DNA of 64,000 nucleotides from Bacillus halotolerans. GTDB taxonomy: Bacteria > Bacillota > Bacilli > Bacillales > Bacillaceae. The notes beneath the pieces were generated by a model, which searched no databases, was not told the DNA's origin, and saw nothing but the letters and a program-made list of their open reading frames with translations. Positions 20,605 to 29,457 of the stretch are shown one piece after another. The stretch's first letter is position 1. Every line of letters begins with the position of its first letter. The position numbers were made by a program, and so were the translations under genes. The stretch is taken from assembly GCF_001517105.1 (NCBI RefSeq), contig NZ_LPVF01000010.1:496001-560000 (forward strand), in the 5' to 3' direction.

Positions 20605-21052
20605 ATGACACTTTGCATCCGCAGCCGCCGCCTGATCCGCAGCCGCCTCCGCATGAAGACAAACCGTCAAAATAAGGATTCCCAGTCGGAACTTTAATAT
20701 GCTCTGATACAGCTGTCCCAATTTCAACGCTGATTTCATCAAGAATAGACTGCAGTTCCGTCTCCGCTTTTTTGAAGTCGGCCACCTTATCGTTCAGGTC
20801 GAGCTCCCGTTTGATCTCCCTCATTTTCCGGGATATTTCTCTATAGTCAGGATGATATTTGCCAAAACGCTGCACATCCTCATATTGCTCTTTTATTTTG
20901 ATAAAAGAACGAATAATCCGCCCTGCCTCTTCATCTTCCTGGAGACGCTTGTAACAATTGCGGTAGTTCTCAGCCGTCTCCGACTGCAGAATCATCTCGG
21001 CAAGCTGCTGAGCTTCACTTTGAAGCCGCACGGATTCCATCGTCGCATACAT
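20603..21052 (-). CDS. ricF: RicF, subunit of the Y-complex (RNase Y specificity factor)
   Basis: YlbF/RicF forms a complex with YmcA (RicA) and YaaT (RicT) that directs RNase Y cleavage of mRNAs. It is needed for competence, biofilm formation and sporulation in B. subtilis. ATG at 21052 follows GGAGGTG and gives 149 residues. The body is helical (Com_YlbF family). The C-terminal tail has clustered cysteines in Gly-rich context (CGGGCGSGGGCGC), the region linked to Fe-S cluster binding in the complex. The GTG at 21061 lies in the ribosome binding site. Confidence 0.92.
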   Translation of the reverse strand: MYATMESVRLQSEAQQLAEMILQSETAENYRNCYKRLQEDEEAGRIIRSFIKIKEQYEDVQRFGKYHPDYREISRKMREIKRELDLNDKVADFKKAETELQSILDEISVEIGTAVSEHIKVPTGNPYFDGLSSCGGGCGSGGGCGCKVS

Positions 21053-21154
21053 AGCACGCACCTCCAGTTGTTAGTTTACCATGAAACCAGCCAATTGGAA
21101 AATGCTTAGCCGCCCTTAAAAATAGACTTATAAAAGCCTCCCTAGTTTACACAA

Positions 21155-21181
21155 TGAAAAAGACCCTTTTTCGGGTCTTTT
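21155..21181 (-). terminator. Intrinsic terminator after ylbE
   Basis: AAAAGACCC with GGGTCTTTT (about 21158-21166 and 21173-21181) gives a stem followed by TTTTT on the minus strand. The arm overlaps the ylbE stop codon. Confidence 0.85.
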
Positions 21182-21419
21182 AATCTTTTGTCCGCATTGC
21201 CTGGAACATTTGCATCATCATTTGCGCCATTTGAATCCCGTTCGTAAATTGATTCACCCGATGCGGAATGGTTTTTTCGTAAAAATTCATCATCTCAAGC
21301 TGAAATGAAGCCAGATCATCCGGCTTTCTCGCCAGCCTCCGGTACCATATCGGCTGTTCTCTTAAGAATCGTTTTCGTTCTTTATCTGCTAAAATAAATT
21401 CCTGAACGTCTTTGCGCAT
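21180..21419 (-). CDS. ylbE: YlbE-family protein
   Basis: A 79-residue basic protein of the Bacillus YlbE family; function unknown. The sequence is rich in Arg, Phe and Met (for example YRRLARKPDDLASFQLEMM), predicted helical and soluble. ATG at 21419 is preceded by AAGGAG. It starts 15 bp after ylbD, so the two are likely one transcript. It ends in its own terminator before ricF. Confidence 0.8.
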   Translation of the reverse strand: MRKDVQEFILADKERKRFLREQPIWYRRLARKPDDLASFQLEMMNFYEKTIPHRVNQFTNGIQMAQMMMQMFQAMRTKD

Positions 21420-21434
21420 ATAAGCTCTCCTTTA

Positions 21435-21833
21435 TTAATCCTTCCGAAAAGAAAAAGGATGCTGTCCGGGCCCTGGCTGAGATTGCTTCTGTCCGCTTCC
21501 GGAAAATGTGTTGAGAAGGCTTTGCAACGATGAGATCGACTGGCTCATTTTATTGATCTGTTCATTCATTTGATTGACATCCATCTTTTTCACAGCTGTA
21601 ACCATTTTAGAAACAAAATCATTTTTTTCTGATGTTTCGGGTACCGCTTCTGCGGCTTCCTCCGGTTCTCTGTACGAGTCCCAAATGGGGTCTTTCTCTC
21701 CGAAAAGGACCCAATTTTCGTACACGTCCTGCCAGCTTCTTTGTTCTTTGCGCACTTCTTTGATCAGCTTGGGATGTTTTTTAACGAATTGTTTAAAGTC
21801 ATTAATTGAATGATTGGCATGTTGATTCGCCAC
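21435..21833 (-). CDS. ylbD: Putative spore coat protein YlbD
   Basis: A 132-residue, highly charged protein of the YlbD family, annotated as a putative spore coat component in B. subtilis. The N-terminus ANQHANHSINDFKQFVKKHP is followed by an acidic linker and a C-terminus rich in Gln, Ser and Pro. Start GTG at 21833 follows GGGGGTGAGG; the GTG at 21842 is inside that site. It is likely cotranscribed with ylbE. Confidence 0.78.
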   Translation of the reverse strand: MANQHANHSINDFKQFVKKHPKLIKEVRKEQRSWQDVYENWVLFGEKDPIWDSYREPEEAAEAVPETSEKNDFVSKMVTAVKKMDVNQMNEQINKMSQSISSLQSLLNTFSGSGQKQSQPGPGQHPFSFRKD

Positions 21834-21842
21834 AATCCTCAC

Positions 21843-22227
21843 CCCCTCCGAAAAATATACCTACTACAATGTATCGGTTTGTGAGCCATTGTGTTCGCCT
21901 AATATTCATCGAAAAATCATTTTCTCGTACAACAAGAAGCGCAGATTAACAGAAGCTTCCTCCCCCGATAAAGCCGGGGCCTTAATTGTTCCTGAAATCA
22001 AGATTCCTGCCCTTTGCAAATGTTTGGGATGCCGCATTCCAAAGCCCGGCAGTACAAGATCCTTAATGGACCCCTGCCGGTCTTAAAGTCTCCTCATCAA
22101 AAAAGAGCTGGACTGATCAAGCTTCAGCTTCTTAAAGTTCATTTTTTTTGGTAATGTCACTCGCAGTACCCATTGAGAAAGCTTCGTCTGCTGCAATCGC
22201 CTTGTTCTAAAGCCTTTGCAGAAACAA
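21843..22227. other. Intergenic region between ylbC and ylbD, no intact gene
   Basis: This 385-bp stretch holds no convincing gene. Besides the ylbD promoter area it contains several hairpins. CCCCGG/CGGGG-type arms lie at 21963-21980. CCCGGCAG pairs with CTGCCGG at about 22045-22080. AAGAGCTG pairs with CAGCTTCTT at about 22104-22132. The first hairpin, read on the minus strand with the following GGAGGAAG, resembles the right end of IS200/IS605-type elements. I could not find a matching transposase frame, so any mobile-element origin is only a possibility. Confidence 0.5.
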
Positions 22228-22259
22228 TAAAAAGCCGCAGGACCTGTCGTCCGCGGCTG
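22228..22259 (-). terminator. Intrinsic terminator after ylbC
   Basis: AGCCGCGGAC and GTCCTGCGGCT form a GC-rich stem (about 22233-22258) followed by TTTTT on the minus strand, four bases past the ylbC stop. Confidence 0.88.
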
Positions 22260-22262
22260 ATT

Positions 22263-23300
22263 TCAGCGTTTAATAAAGTTTTGAGTGTAATACTTCCGGT
22301 CTACACCAACGCCAAGGTGCGTGTAGTCTGAATGCAGAAGCGCTTTTCGATGGCCTTCACTATTCAGCCAGCCTTCTACAGCAGCCGGACCGTCCACATA
22401 ATTGTACGCGATATTTTCTCCCGCTTGCTCAAAGTCGACATCCCCTTTTTCTAAGCGGTCCTTCAGCGTGCCGTATTTCTTCGATACATGGGAGAAATAG
22501 TTGTTTTCTTTCATGTCCTCACTGTGGCCAAAAGCCACTTCGGCCGTCGGCTGATCCCACTCAAGCTTAGCTAACCCATGTTTGACACGAATGACATTGG
22601 TCAAATCGAGTATTTGCTTTTCACTCGTTGATTGGATCTCTTTCCACTTATCTTCCGTAACGGTTTGCGGTTCTACTAACTCACCGCGGTACACTACCTC
22701 ATAAGGTCTTTGCTTGACAAAGGTTTGCGCATCAAACGCCCTGATGCTGGATAGCTTCCCTTCAAATTTGTCCATATACAGCTGGACGTACATCTTCCCT
22801 ACTTTTACAGTCGGTCTGGTGTTGATGTCCTCTTCAGAAAACTCAAACCGATAGGAATTTCCTTTATACTCTACATTTACAAACGGAGCCACCTGGGTTG
22901 TCTTAAATACTTCTCCCGTTGACTCACCGATTTTGAAGGGCTTTGCGTTAATATCATTTCCCGCCGCAAATAATGTGACCACTTTATTGTGCAGCATCCC
23001 GATTTGCACATACTGGTCTTTTCCCTGATTGTAAACCCACCATTCGTAATCATAAGCCGAGGGGTCAATACGTTCCGGTTCCCCAAGTTTTTTCTTTACA
23101 TCGTCGGCGGATTTGCCCATAAAGGACAATAATCCCGAAGTCGGCATATGTATTCGTTTGCCGCTTGCCGCTTCCTCGTTAGAGACTTGAGGCTCGCTGT
23201 CATTTGATTTTTTTTCAGGAACAGCCCCATATTGAATAAACAGAACATAAGTTCCGCAAATAATCAAGAGGATAACCATGGCTCTTAATATATTTTTCAA
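22263..23300 (-). CDS. ylbC: CAP-domain (SCP/PR1-like) protein YlbC
   Basis: A 345-residue secreted or membrane-anchored protein. Its N-terminal hydrophobic segment (about 5-23) acts as signal or anchor. A CAP-associated domain follows (about 55-200). The C-terminal CAP/SCP domain has the conserved GHSEDM (about 263-268), NYFSH and GENIAYN motifs, including the His and Glu residues of the CAP cavity. Molecular function is unknown; bacterial CAP proteins are thought to bind or modify extracellular ligands. It is monocistronic by appearance, with a terminator directly after. Confidence 0.87.
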   Translation of the reverse strand: MKNILRAMVILLIICGTYVLFIQYGAVPEKKSNDSEPQVSNEEAASGKRIHMPTSGLLSFMGKSADDVKKKLGEPERIDPSAYDYEWWVYNQGKDQYVQIGMLHNKVVTLFAAGNDINAKPFKIGESTGEVFKTTQVAPFVNVEYKGNSYRFEFSEEDINTRPTVKVGKMYVQLYMDKFEGKLSSIRAFDAQTFVKQRPYEVVYRGELVEPQTVTEDKWKEIQSTSEKQILDLTNVIRVKHGLAKLEWDQPTAEVAFGHSEDMKENNYFSHVSKKYGTLKDRLEKGDVDFEQAGENIAYNYVDGPAAVEGWLNSEGHRKALLHSDYTHLGVGVDRKYYTQNFIKR

Positions 23301-23385
23301 TCTATCACCCCCGTGATGTGAATTGCATGTCTTGCCTTATTTTTCATTACAATACAGCCTATTTAACATGTCAAAGATTTATGTG

Positions 23386-23832
23386 TTAATGCAAAAAGCC
23401 TTGCTCTCTGTTTTCGTCCTCTGAAATATCTGATAAAGCACTGCCGGCACGTTCATTTGTTTGTTCAGATAAGGATAGATCGCCAAGCGTGACAATACCA
23501 GTCAGCTTGTTGTTTTTGGTTACAGGTATGCGTCTGAGCTGATGGGATGCCATTAAATGAAGAACCTCATCAACTGGCGCGTCCTCTTCCACACTGACAG
23601 GTTTTTCAGTCATAGCGTCAGTGATTTTTTGTGAGTTCGGCCTTTTTGAGGCGATGCCTCTTAACACCAGATCACGATCAGTTACGATGCCGACCAGTGT
23701 TTCTCCATCCTCATCAACTACCGGAATGGCTCCTACATCCGCGTCTTTCATCTTTACCGCAGCTTCATATACATTATCTAATACCGTGCAATATTGCAAG
23801 TTAGCTGTCATCAGATCTTTTATTTTTGTCAT
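23386..23832 (-). CDS. ylbB: CBS-domain protein YlbB
   Basis: A 148-residue stand-alone pair of CBS domains (about 7-65 and 70-125), the type of regulatory module that binds adenosyl ligands. The typical VGIVTDRDLVLRGIA and LTGIVTLGDLSL strands are visible. No fused catalytic domain is present, so its partner is unknown. ATG at 23832 follows AAGGAGG. It is divergent from ylbA. Confidence 0.87.
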   Translation of the reverse strand: MTKIKDLMTANLQYCTVLDNVYEAAVKMKDADVGAIPVVDEDGETLVGIVTDRDLVLRGIASKRPNSQKITDAMTEKPVSVEEDAPVDEVLHLMASHQLRRIPVTKNNKLTGIVTLGDLSLSEQTNERAGSALSDISEDENREQGFLH

Positions 23833-23971
23833 CCGTAAAACCTCCTTTTATCTAGTGATATTTTCGTCAAATTTTCATTTTTGCATACTTTCAAAAGAAG
23901 AAGATTCATTGAAAGTTTAACGCTTTCATACTATGATTGTCAGGAAAGGTAATTTTTATAAGGAGGGGTCA

Positions 23972-24334
23972 GTGTTGAAGTTTACTGATAGCGGACTTGA
24001 AGGGGTAAAGGCTGAGCTCAGCCTCTTGGACGATTTGATGGAAAGCAAAGGACTCATCAGAGCCGGTCAATGGGATTATGAAAGAGTGACCTATGACAGA
24101 AAGTTTTCGACGATTGAGGGAACGTTTTACCTGCGGGTTCAAGGCATTGCGACAGAGGGCGATGTCGGAAGCGGCCGCGCCGTTATTCAATTAATGCCCC
24201 CTCTATTAGGAAAACACTATTACCCGCACGGAGTGGAATATGGAGAAACAGAAGAATTCCCAGTGCAGGTTGTGACCAAAAGCAAGGCACTCATCCAGGA
24301 CATCTCCGACATGCTGAAAACAGTTCAAATGTAA
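23972..24334 (+). CDS. ylbA: YugN-like protein YlbA
   Basis: A 120-residue soluble protein of the YugN-like family; function unknown. GTG at 23972 and TTG at 23975 both follow AAGGAGGGG. The GTG matches the 120-residue length of the B. subtilis protein, while the TTG is slightly better spaced. An upstream ATG would place this strong ribosome binding site inside the gene and is rejected. It is convergent with ctaG, sharing a terminator. Confidence 0.8.
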   Translation: MLKFTDSGLEGVKAELSLLDDLMESKGLIRAGQWDYERVTYDRKFSTIEGTFYLRVQGIATEGDVGSGRAVIQLMPPLLGKHYYPHGVEYGETEEFPVQVVTKSKALIQDISDMLKTVQM

Positions 24335-24337
24335 TAA

Positions 24338-24370
24338 AAAAGGTACAGCCGATTGCCGCTGTACCTTTTA
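24338..24370. terminator. Shared terminator of ylbA and ctaG
   Basis: AAAAGGTACAG (24338-24348) pairs with CTGTACCTTTT (24359-24369). T runs occur on both strands, and the second arm covers the ctaG stop codon. Confidence 0.9.
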
Positions 24371-25261
24371 TGATATCGTCTGCTGAATATAAGGCGGCTC
24401 CTCCTGTCCATCCTTTTCCCTTTCCTTCTTCACCCATTGGAAAAAGACAATAGCCAAAAAAGCGCCGTACACAATTTCCTGAATGATTTTCATCATAACT
24501 GCCCCAAGCTGCTGATCCTCTAACAAAGGAAGTGTGTTAAACATTTCCGGTCCTGTTAACGGAACCTGTCCCAGCATATCCGCAGGAACACAAAGCTTCA
24601 TGGCTTCCGCCCAGGCAGACGGATCGGTATAAGTGGCATATAAGGGCGTGCCGCTAAACATGATCAGGGCGCAAGCAGGCGTGAGCAGCATACCGTCCGC
24701 CATAATATAGCCCAGCTTCATCAGGCCGCTGAGCTGCGGGAGCCGAGCCACCTTGTGTACGAGCGGCCACCACATAAAAAACGCTAACACGAAGATGAGC
24801 CAAGTCATTAACGCATGGTAAAGCGTATCCGTTTTGACAGTATCAAATATTAGCGGCACATGATATAGAGAAAAAATGCCGTTAAATAAAAGCAATGCAA
24901 TTAAAGGTGTAGAGAAAAATGTAAAAAACGGTTTAATGGCAGGCCGAAAAATCATTTTTTCCCAGGCCCATGCGGGAATTCCTGCGATTAATAAAGGCGG
25001 AACCACTAAATACAAAACAGCCATCTGCACCATATGGGCGCTGAACATAATATGTCCGAGCAGATCAACCGGGCTTCCTTCGGCTGCATATAAAAACAGC
25101 ATCGCCGACAGAAAACAGGCCATTTCTTTACCCGTGATACGGTCGGGCTTTGAAGACATCCGTCTGTAAAAAAAGATGTAAAGCACCGTGATGCCTAAAA
25201 GGATACAAAAAAGATAAGGGCTCCACATGGCGCGAAACCCAAACACGTCTAACTGATTCAT
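24368..25261 (-). CDS. ctaG: Cytochrome caa3 oxidase assembly factor CtaG
   Basis: Polytopic membrane protein (297 residues, about seven hydrophobic segments) of the caa3_CtaG family, needed for active cytochrome caa3 oxidase and probably for delivering copper to the CuB site. It is the last gene of ctaCDEFG, starting 26 bp after ctaF. Conserved features include the intramembrane HxMF segment near [13 protein letters not shown] and clustered Met residues. The name CtaG is shared with an unrelated Cox11-type protein; the Bacillus type is meant here. Confidence 0.92.
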   Translation of the reverse strand: MNQLDVFGFRAMWSPYLFCILLGITVLYIFFYRRMSSKPDRITGKEMACFLSAMLFLYAAEGSPVDLLGHIMFSAHMVQMAVLYLVVPPLLIAGIPAWAWEKMIFRPAIKPFFTFFSTPLIALLLFNGIFSLYHVPLIFDTVKTDTLYHALMTWLIFVLAFFMWWPLVHKVARLPQLSGLMKLGYIMADGMLLTPACALIMFSGTPLYATYTDPSAWAEAMKLCVPADMLGQVPLTGPEMFNTLPLLEDQQLGAVMMKIIQEIVYGAFLAIVFFQWVKKEREKDGQEEPPYIQQTIS

Positions 25262-25287
25262 GTCTTCACCTCCGGCGGCTGCTTAAA

Positions 25288-25620
25288 TTACCACCATATA
25301 ATTGTAACAAACGCAAGCACCGTAATGAACGCGACAAACATGCCTGAATACAGAAACAATGCCGGCGCTTCATGACCTTTCTGATTCATATGCATGAAGT
25401 AATACAGCTGAAATATCACTTGAACAGCCGCAAGCAGTATAATGAAAGGAATCGTAAACCAGCTGCCGATGCCGTCTGTTGCCACAGTCAGAAATGCAAC
25501 GAGCGTAAGACCGATCATCAGGCCAAAAGACATGACTTGATATTTCATCTCCTGAGCATGCTTCTTTTTCTTATATTCAAGGTCGCCGCTGATATGTCCT
25601 CTGCTTTTTTTATCGACCAT
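25288..25620 (-). CDS. ctaF: Cytochrome caa3 oxidase subunit IV
   Basis: Small subunit of the caa3 oxidase with three membrane segments (about 27-47, 50-72 and 85-108), COX4_pro family. ATG at 25620 follows GGTGGGATAAAC and is two bases past the ctaE stop, giving 110 residues. A longer frame reaching back into ctaE exists but would ignore this ribosome binding site. Confidence 0.93.
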   Translation of the reverse strand: MVDKKSRGHISGDLEYKKKKHAQEMKYQVMSFGLMIGLTLVAFLTVATDGIGSWFTIPFIILLAAVQVIFQLYYFMHMNQKGHEAPALFLYSGMFVAFITVLAFVTIIWW

Positions 25621-25622
25621 GT

Positions 25623-26246
25623 TTATCCCACCATCCCCATTAAATATACAACGGTAAAGATAAAGACCCACACGACATCAATAAAATGCCAGTAAAGACT
25701 GGCCACGTAAAACTTAGGCGCGGTATATAAGCTCAAGCCCCTCTTTGCATTGCGAATCATCAGCGTGCTGATCCACAAAAGGCCAAACGCCACGTGTGCA
25801 CCATGTGTGCCGACAAGCGTATAAAACGATGAGCCAAGCGCCGAGCTTGTAATGGTAAAGCCAAACTCATGTGTGTAATGCTTAAATTCGTAAATTTCCA
25901 AGCCTAAAAATCCCGCACCCAATAACAAGGTAATTCCCAGCCAGAGCTGCATTTTGCCAAATGAAAAGTTTTTCATATGGTACATCGCATACACACTCGT
26001 TAAACTGCTCGTTAATAAGAGCATTGTGGCGATAAAAACGAGTGTGACATCAAAGATTTCTGTCGTAGGCGGGTCACCGGCGTTTGAATTCCGGAGTGCA
26101 AGAAAAGTGGCGAAGAGAGACGCGAACAAAACAGTCTCTCCCCCAAGAAAAAGCCAAAAGCCTAAAAATTTATTTTTCCCTTCCAGTGTTGCTTTTTCGG
26201 GAGAAGCTGGAAAGGTCTCTGCGGTGAGTTTTTCTTCAATTTGCAT
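25623..26246 (-). CDS. ctaE: Cytochrome caa3 oxidase subunit III
   Basis: A 207-residue membrane subunit of the heme-copper oxidase with five hydrophobic segments, including GFLGLEIYEFKHY and the C-terminal YLYWHF-like YVASLYWHFIDVVWVFIF signature typical of CoxC. ATG at 26246 overlaps the ctaD stop by one base (TAATG), so translation is coupled. It is fully within the ctaCDEFG operon. Confidence 0.95.
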   Translation of the reverse strand: MQIEEKLTAETFPASPEKATLEGKNKFLGFWLFLGGETVLFASLFATFLALRNSNAGDPPTTEIFDVTLVFIATMLLLTSSLTSVYAMYHMKNFSFGKMQLWLGITLLLGAGFLGLEIYEFKHYTHEFGFTITSSALGSSFYTLVGTHGAHVAFGLLWISTLMIRNAKRGLSLYTAPKFYVASLYWHFIDVVWVFIFTVVYLMGMVG

Positions 26247-28114
26247 TACGCCTTCACCCCTTTATCATCGTTCGGCAGTTCCTCTTTGTGAATATGATAA
26301 CCGTGATCATCAATCACTGAACGGAGCAGCATTGTAAAAAATGTGATGCCAAGTCCGATAAAGATCACCGGCAGACCCCAAGCGTGCTCGGTTCTATACA
26401 AGAGACCAAAGGCAGCGACAAAGAGTCCGAAGGAAATGATCAGCGGCAGAATTGAACCGTTTGGCATATGGATATCTTCAACCGGTTCAGCCGGTGTCAT
26501 AGATTTGTGTCCCGCCTGCTTCTCGATCCACAGCGGGTCAAGCCCTCTGACAAATGGAAGCTGTTTAAAATTATATTCTGGCGGTGGTGACGAAACAGCC
26601 CATTCAAGCGTACGCCCGTCATGCCATGGATCATCTCCGACATATTCGCCCTTCACCGAGGTCCAGATGACATTGACAAGCAGGAGGATAACTGCTGCTG
26701 CCATAAAGAACGCCCCGATTGTACTGATCAAGTTGCCGGTTTCAAGCCCCTGGCCTGGCAAGAAGGTATACACACGGCGCGGCATTCCCATTAAACCGAC
26801 AAAGTGCTGGATGAAAAAAGTAAGATGGAAACCGATAAAAAACAAAACAAATGAAATTTTCCCCATTGTTTCATGCAGAATTTTACCAAACATTTTCGGC
26901 CACCAGAAATGAACACCGGCTAATAGCCCGAATACGACTCCGCCTATAATGACATAGTGAAAGTGCGCCACAACAAAATACGTATCATGGAACTGGTAAT
27001 CTGCAGCTGCCGCAGCCAGCATGACACCTGTCACACCGCCAAGCACAAAGGATGGGATAAATGAGACGGCATACAGCATGGCCGTCGTGTACTTCACATT
27101 TCCTCCCCAAATCGTCAGCAGCCAGTTAAATATCTTAATCCCGGTCGGAATCGCGATCGCCATTGTAGCAACTGCAAAGATTGCGTTCGCAATCGGCCCG
27201 AGACCTGTCGTAAACATGTGGTGCACCCAAACCATAAAGCCAAGAAAACCGATAAGCACGATCGCAAAAACCATTGAAGAATATCCAAACAATCGCTTTC
27301 TGGAAAACACAGGGATGACCTCTGAGAAAATACCGAAAGCAGGCAAAATCAGAATATAAACCTCCGGATGTCCGAATATCCAAAATAAATGCTCCCAAAT
27401 AATCGTGTTACCGCCAAGCTCTGGATTAAAGAAATTTGTGCCGAACAGCCGATCCAGCATCATAAGAGCCAAGCCAACCGTAAGCGGCGGAAACGCAAAC
27501 AAAATCAATGCCGACGCCACAAATGTCGTCCATGTAAACAAAGGCAGCCTCATGTACGTCATGCCGGGAGCCCTCATGTTAATAATCGTGGCCAAAAAGT
27601 TAATCCCGGCTATCAGCGTCCCCAGTCCGGATATTTGCAGTCCAAGGACGAAAAAGTCTATGCCGTGTCCTTTGGAATAAAGCGAAAGCGAGGCATATGA
27701 CGTCCATCCCGCATCTGGCGCTCCTCCCAAAAACCAGCTTAAGTTTAAGAAAATGCCGCCGAAAAAGAAGAGCCAAAAACCAAGCGAGTTTAAAAATGGA
27801 AACGAAACATCCCGCGCCCCGATCTGCAATGGAACAACCGCATTCATCAAAGCAAATAAAAGCGGCATCGCAGCCAAAAAGATCATTGTCGTCCCGTGCA
27901 TCGTCATCACTTCATTGTACGCTTGAGCACTGAGAAAAGCATTTTCCGGCTTTGCAAGCTGGATTCTGATAAACATCGCTTCAATTCCCCCGACAAGAAA
28001 GAAGAATCCCCCTGCGATTAAATAAAGTATCGCTATTTTTTTATGGTCCACCGTCGTCAAATAATCCCAAAGCATAGATCCGCGCGTCCGCTTTTCTGTA
28101 AGCGCATTCAACAT
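26246..28114 (-). CDS. ctaD: Cytochrome caa3 oxidase subunit I (catalytic)
   Basis: Catalytic heme-copper subunit: it carries low-spin heme a, the heme a3-CuB site and the proton channels, reducing O2 with electrons from the CuA/cytochrome c subunit. It has 622 residues and about 14 membrane helices, fitting the long Bacillus form. Visible signatures are MTMHGTTMIFL (heme-binding His), WIFGHPEVYILILPAFG (CuB His with the His-Tyr crosslink), and HDTYFVVAHFHYVIIGG near the second heme His pair. It starts 33 bp after ctaC. Confidence 0.97.
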   Translation of the reverse strand: MLNALTEKRTRGSMLWDYLTTVDHKKIAILYLIAGGFFFLVGGIEAMFIRIQLAKPENAFLSAQAYNEVMTMHGTTMIFLAAMPLLFALMNAVVPLQIGARDVSFPFLNSLGFWLFFFGGIFLNLSWFLGGAPDAGWTSYASLSLYSKGHGIDFFVLGLQISGLGTLIAGINFLATIINMRAPGMTYMRLPLFTWTTFVASALILFAFPPLTVGLALMMLDRLFGTNFFNPELGGNTIIWEHLFWIFGHPEVYILILPAFGIFSEVIPVFSRKRLFGYSSMVFAIVLIGFLGFMVWVHHMFTTGLGPIANAIFAVATMAIAIPTGIKIFNWLLTIWGGNVKYTTAMLYAVSFIPSFVLGGVTGVMLAAAAADYQFHDTYFVVAHFHYVIIGGVVFGLLAGVHFWWPKMFGKILHETMGKISFVLFFIGFHLTFFIQHFVGLMGMPRRVYTFLPGQGLETGNLISTIGAFFMAAAVILLLVNVIWTSVKGEYVGDDPWHDGRTLEWAVSSPPPEYNFKQLPFVRGLDPLWIEKQAGHKSMTPAEPVEDIHMPNGSILPLIISFGLFVAAFGLLYRTEHAWGLPVIFIGLGITFFTMLLRSVIDDHGYHIHKEELPNDDKGVKA

Positions 28115-28146
28115 ATGTGACCTCCCCCAATATCTCCCTTTCTTCC

Positions 28147-29217
28147 CTACTTGCTTTCTGCTTTCAAGCCTTTTAAGTATTCATAAAGCGCGTCCATTTC
28201 ACTGTCTGAAAGCTTCGGATATGTTCCTGTCATTTTGTTCCCCGGCTTTATGCTCTCAGGGTCTTTCAGCCAGGCTTTCACATTTTCTTTATTCGCATCC
28301 TTCACCCCTGCCACTTTTGTCCTTTCACCGAATGTAGCAAGGTTTGGCGCCGTTCTTGCTGCCTCTGCACGCTTATCATTTGGCTCGACCGCATGGCAGC
28401 TCAGGCAGTTCTTCTCTTTGAACAGCTCTTCCCCCTGCTTAGCCAAATCACTTTCTGCTGCCGTCTTATAGTTTTTCATATCTTTTGTCCATGACTGGAA
28501 TTCTTTCGCAGAAAGCGCCTTTACTTTAAAATCCATGAGTGCGTGTGAAGGCCCGCATAGCTCAGCGCACTTTCCAAAGAACGTATCTCCCGCCTCTTTG
28601 CTGCGTTTTGAATCGAAGGTTAAGAAGAACGTATTTTCGTTATCAGTATTGGTATCAATTTTTCCTCCTGCTGAAGGAATCCAGAAAGAATGTTTTACAT
28701 CAGAGGCTTTTAAACTGAAATAAACCCGCTGGTCTGTCGGTACGATCAGCTCCTGGCTTGTGATAATGCCGTAATCAGGATATTCGAACTCCCACCAATA
28801 CAAATTTGCTCTGACATTGACAACAAGAGCATCCTCGGCTTTGCGGTTTTTCTTATCCATAGGTGATGTATCTGCGAGTTCAAGCGTATATAATACGACA
28901 GGGATAACAAGAATGATGAGCAGCAAAATAGGGATCACTGTCCATGTGATTTCTAAAAATTTATTCCCTTCCACCTGTTTTGGTATCGTGTTCTCCCCAA
29001 CCCGCGACCTTCTGAATCTCACAATCACATAAAAGAAGATAACAGATACGACTGCTACGACAACAACCATAATCAATGTACTGAGCACTGTCAGGTCATA
29101 CTGTTTATCAGCCACCTCGCCAGCAGGCTTGAGCGTGGATAAAAAAGGTTTTCCACATCCGCTTAACAGAAGCGGCACTAAGGCTAATAATGAGATAAGA
29201 CGCCAATGCTTTACCAT
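28147..29217 (-). CDS. ctaC: Cytochrome caa3 oxidase subunit II with fused cytochrome c
   Basis: Lipoprotein subunit that receives electrons and passes them to CtaD. From ATG 29217 (356 residues) it has a signal peptide with lipobox LLSGC and two membrane segments (about 45-70 and 95-115). The CuA domain has the ligand loop CAELCGPSH, and the C-terminal cytochrome c domain has the heme site CLSCH. The fused cytochrome c makes this the caa3 rather than aa3 type. A TTG three codons upstream is less likely. In B. subtilis the operon is controlled by CcpA and ResD; I did not identify the sites. Confidence 0.96.
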   Translation of the reverse strand: MVKHWRLISLLALVPLLLSGCGKPFLSTLKPAGEVADKQYDLTVLSTLIMVVVVAVVSVIFFYVIVRFRRSRVGENTIPKQVEGNKFLEITWTVIPILLLIILVIPVVLYTLELADTSPMDKKNRKAEDALVVNVRANLYWWEFEYPDYGIITSQELIVPTDQRVYFSLKASDVKHSFWIPSAGGKIDTNTDNENTFFLTFDSKRSKEAGDTFFGKCAELCGPSHALMDFKVKALSAKEFQSWTKDMKNYKTAAESDLAKQGEELFKEKNCLSCHAVEPNDKRAEAARTAPNLATFGERTKVAGVKDANKENVKAWLKDPESIKPGNKMTGTYPKLSDSEMDALYEYLKGLKAESK

Positions 29218-29367
29218 TTCACCCAACCCCTTTTCTGGTCAATACAACGGCGGAGAATAGATTGATTCTTAATGCAATCCAGCCCGCCTCCCAATAAAGC
29301 ACTTACATTTCCTCTTCTCTTAAATTATGAGTTTTTTTACTCAAAATGCCATCTATGTATAAAAGTA

Positions 29368-29402
29368 AAGCCGCCTGATTAAACAAAAGGTCAAGGCGGC
29401 AT
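29368..29402 (-). terminator. Probable terminator after ctaB
   Basis: GCCGCCT (29370-29376) pairs with AGGCGGC (29394-29400) around a long 17-nt loop, followed by TTTACTTTT on the minus strand. It lies about 55 bp beyond the ctaB stop, upstream of the ctaC promoter region. Confidence 0.65.
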
Positions 29403-29457
29403 TTACTAGTTGTCATCGTTTATTTTGAAGCGATAAAACAAGCAATGTATCTATTTT

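Noticed and set aside
27135..27933. Open frames on both strands within ctaD
   Set aside because: The CtaD heme and copper motifs are continuous in the minus-strand frame; the others have no starts with ribosome binding sites.
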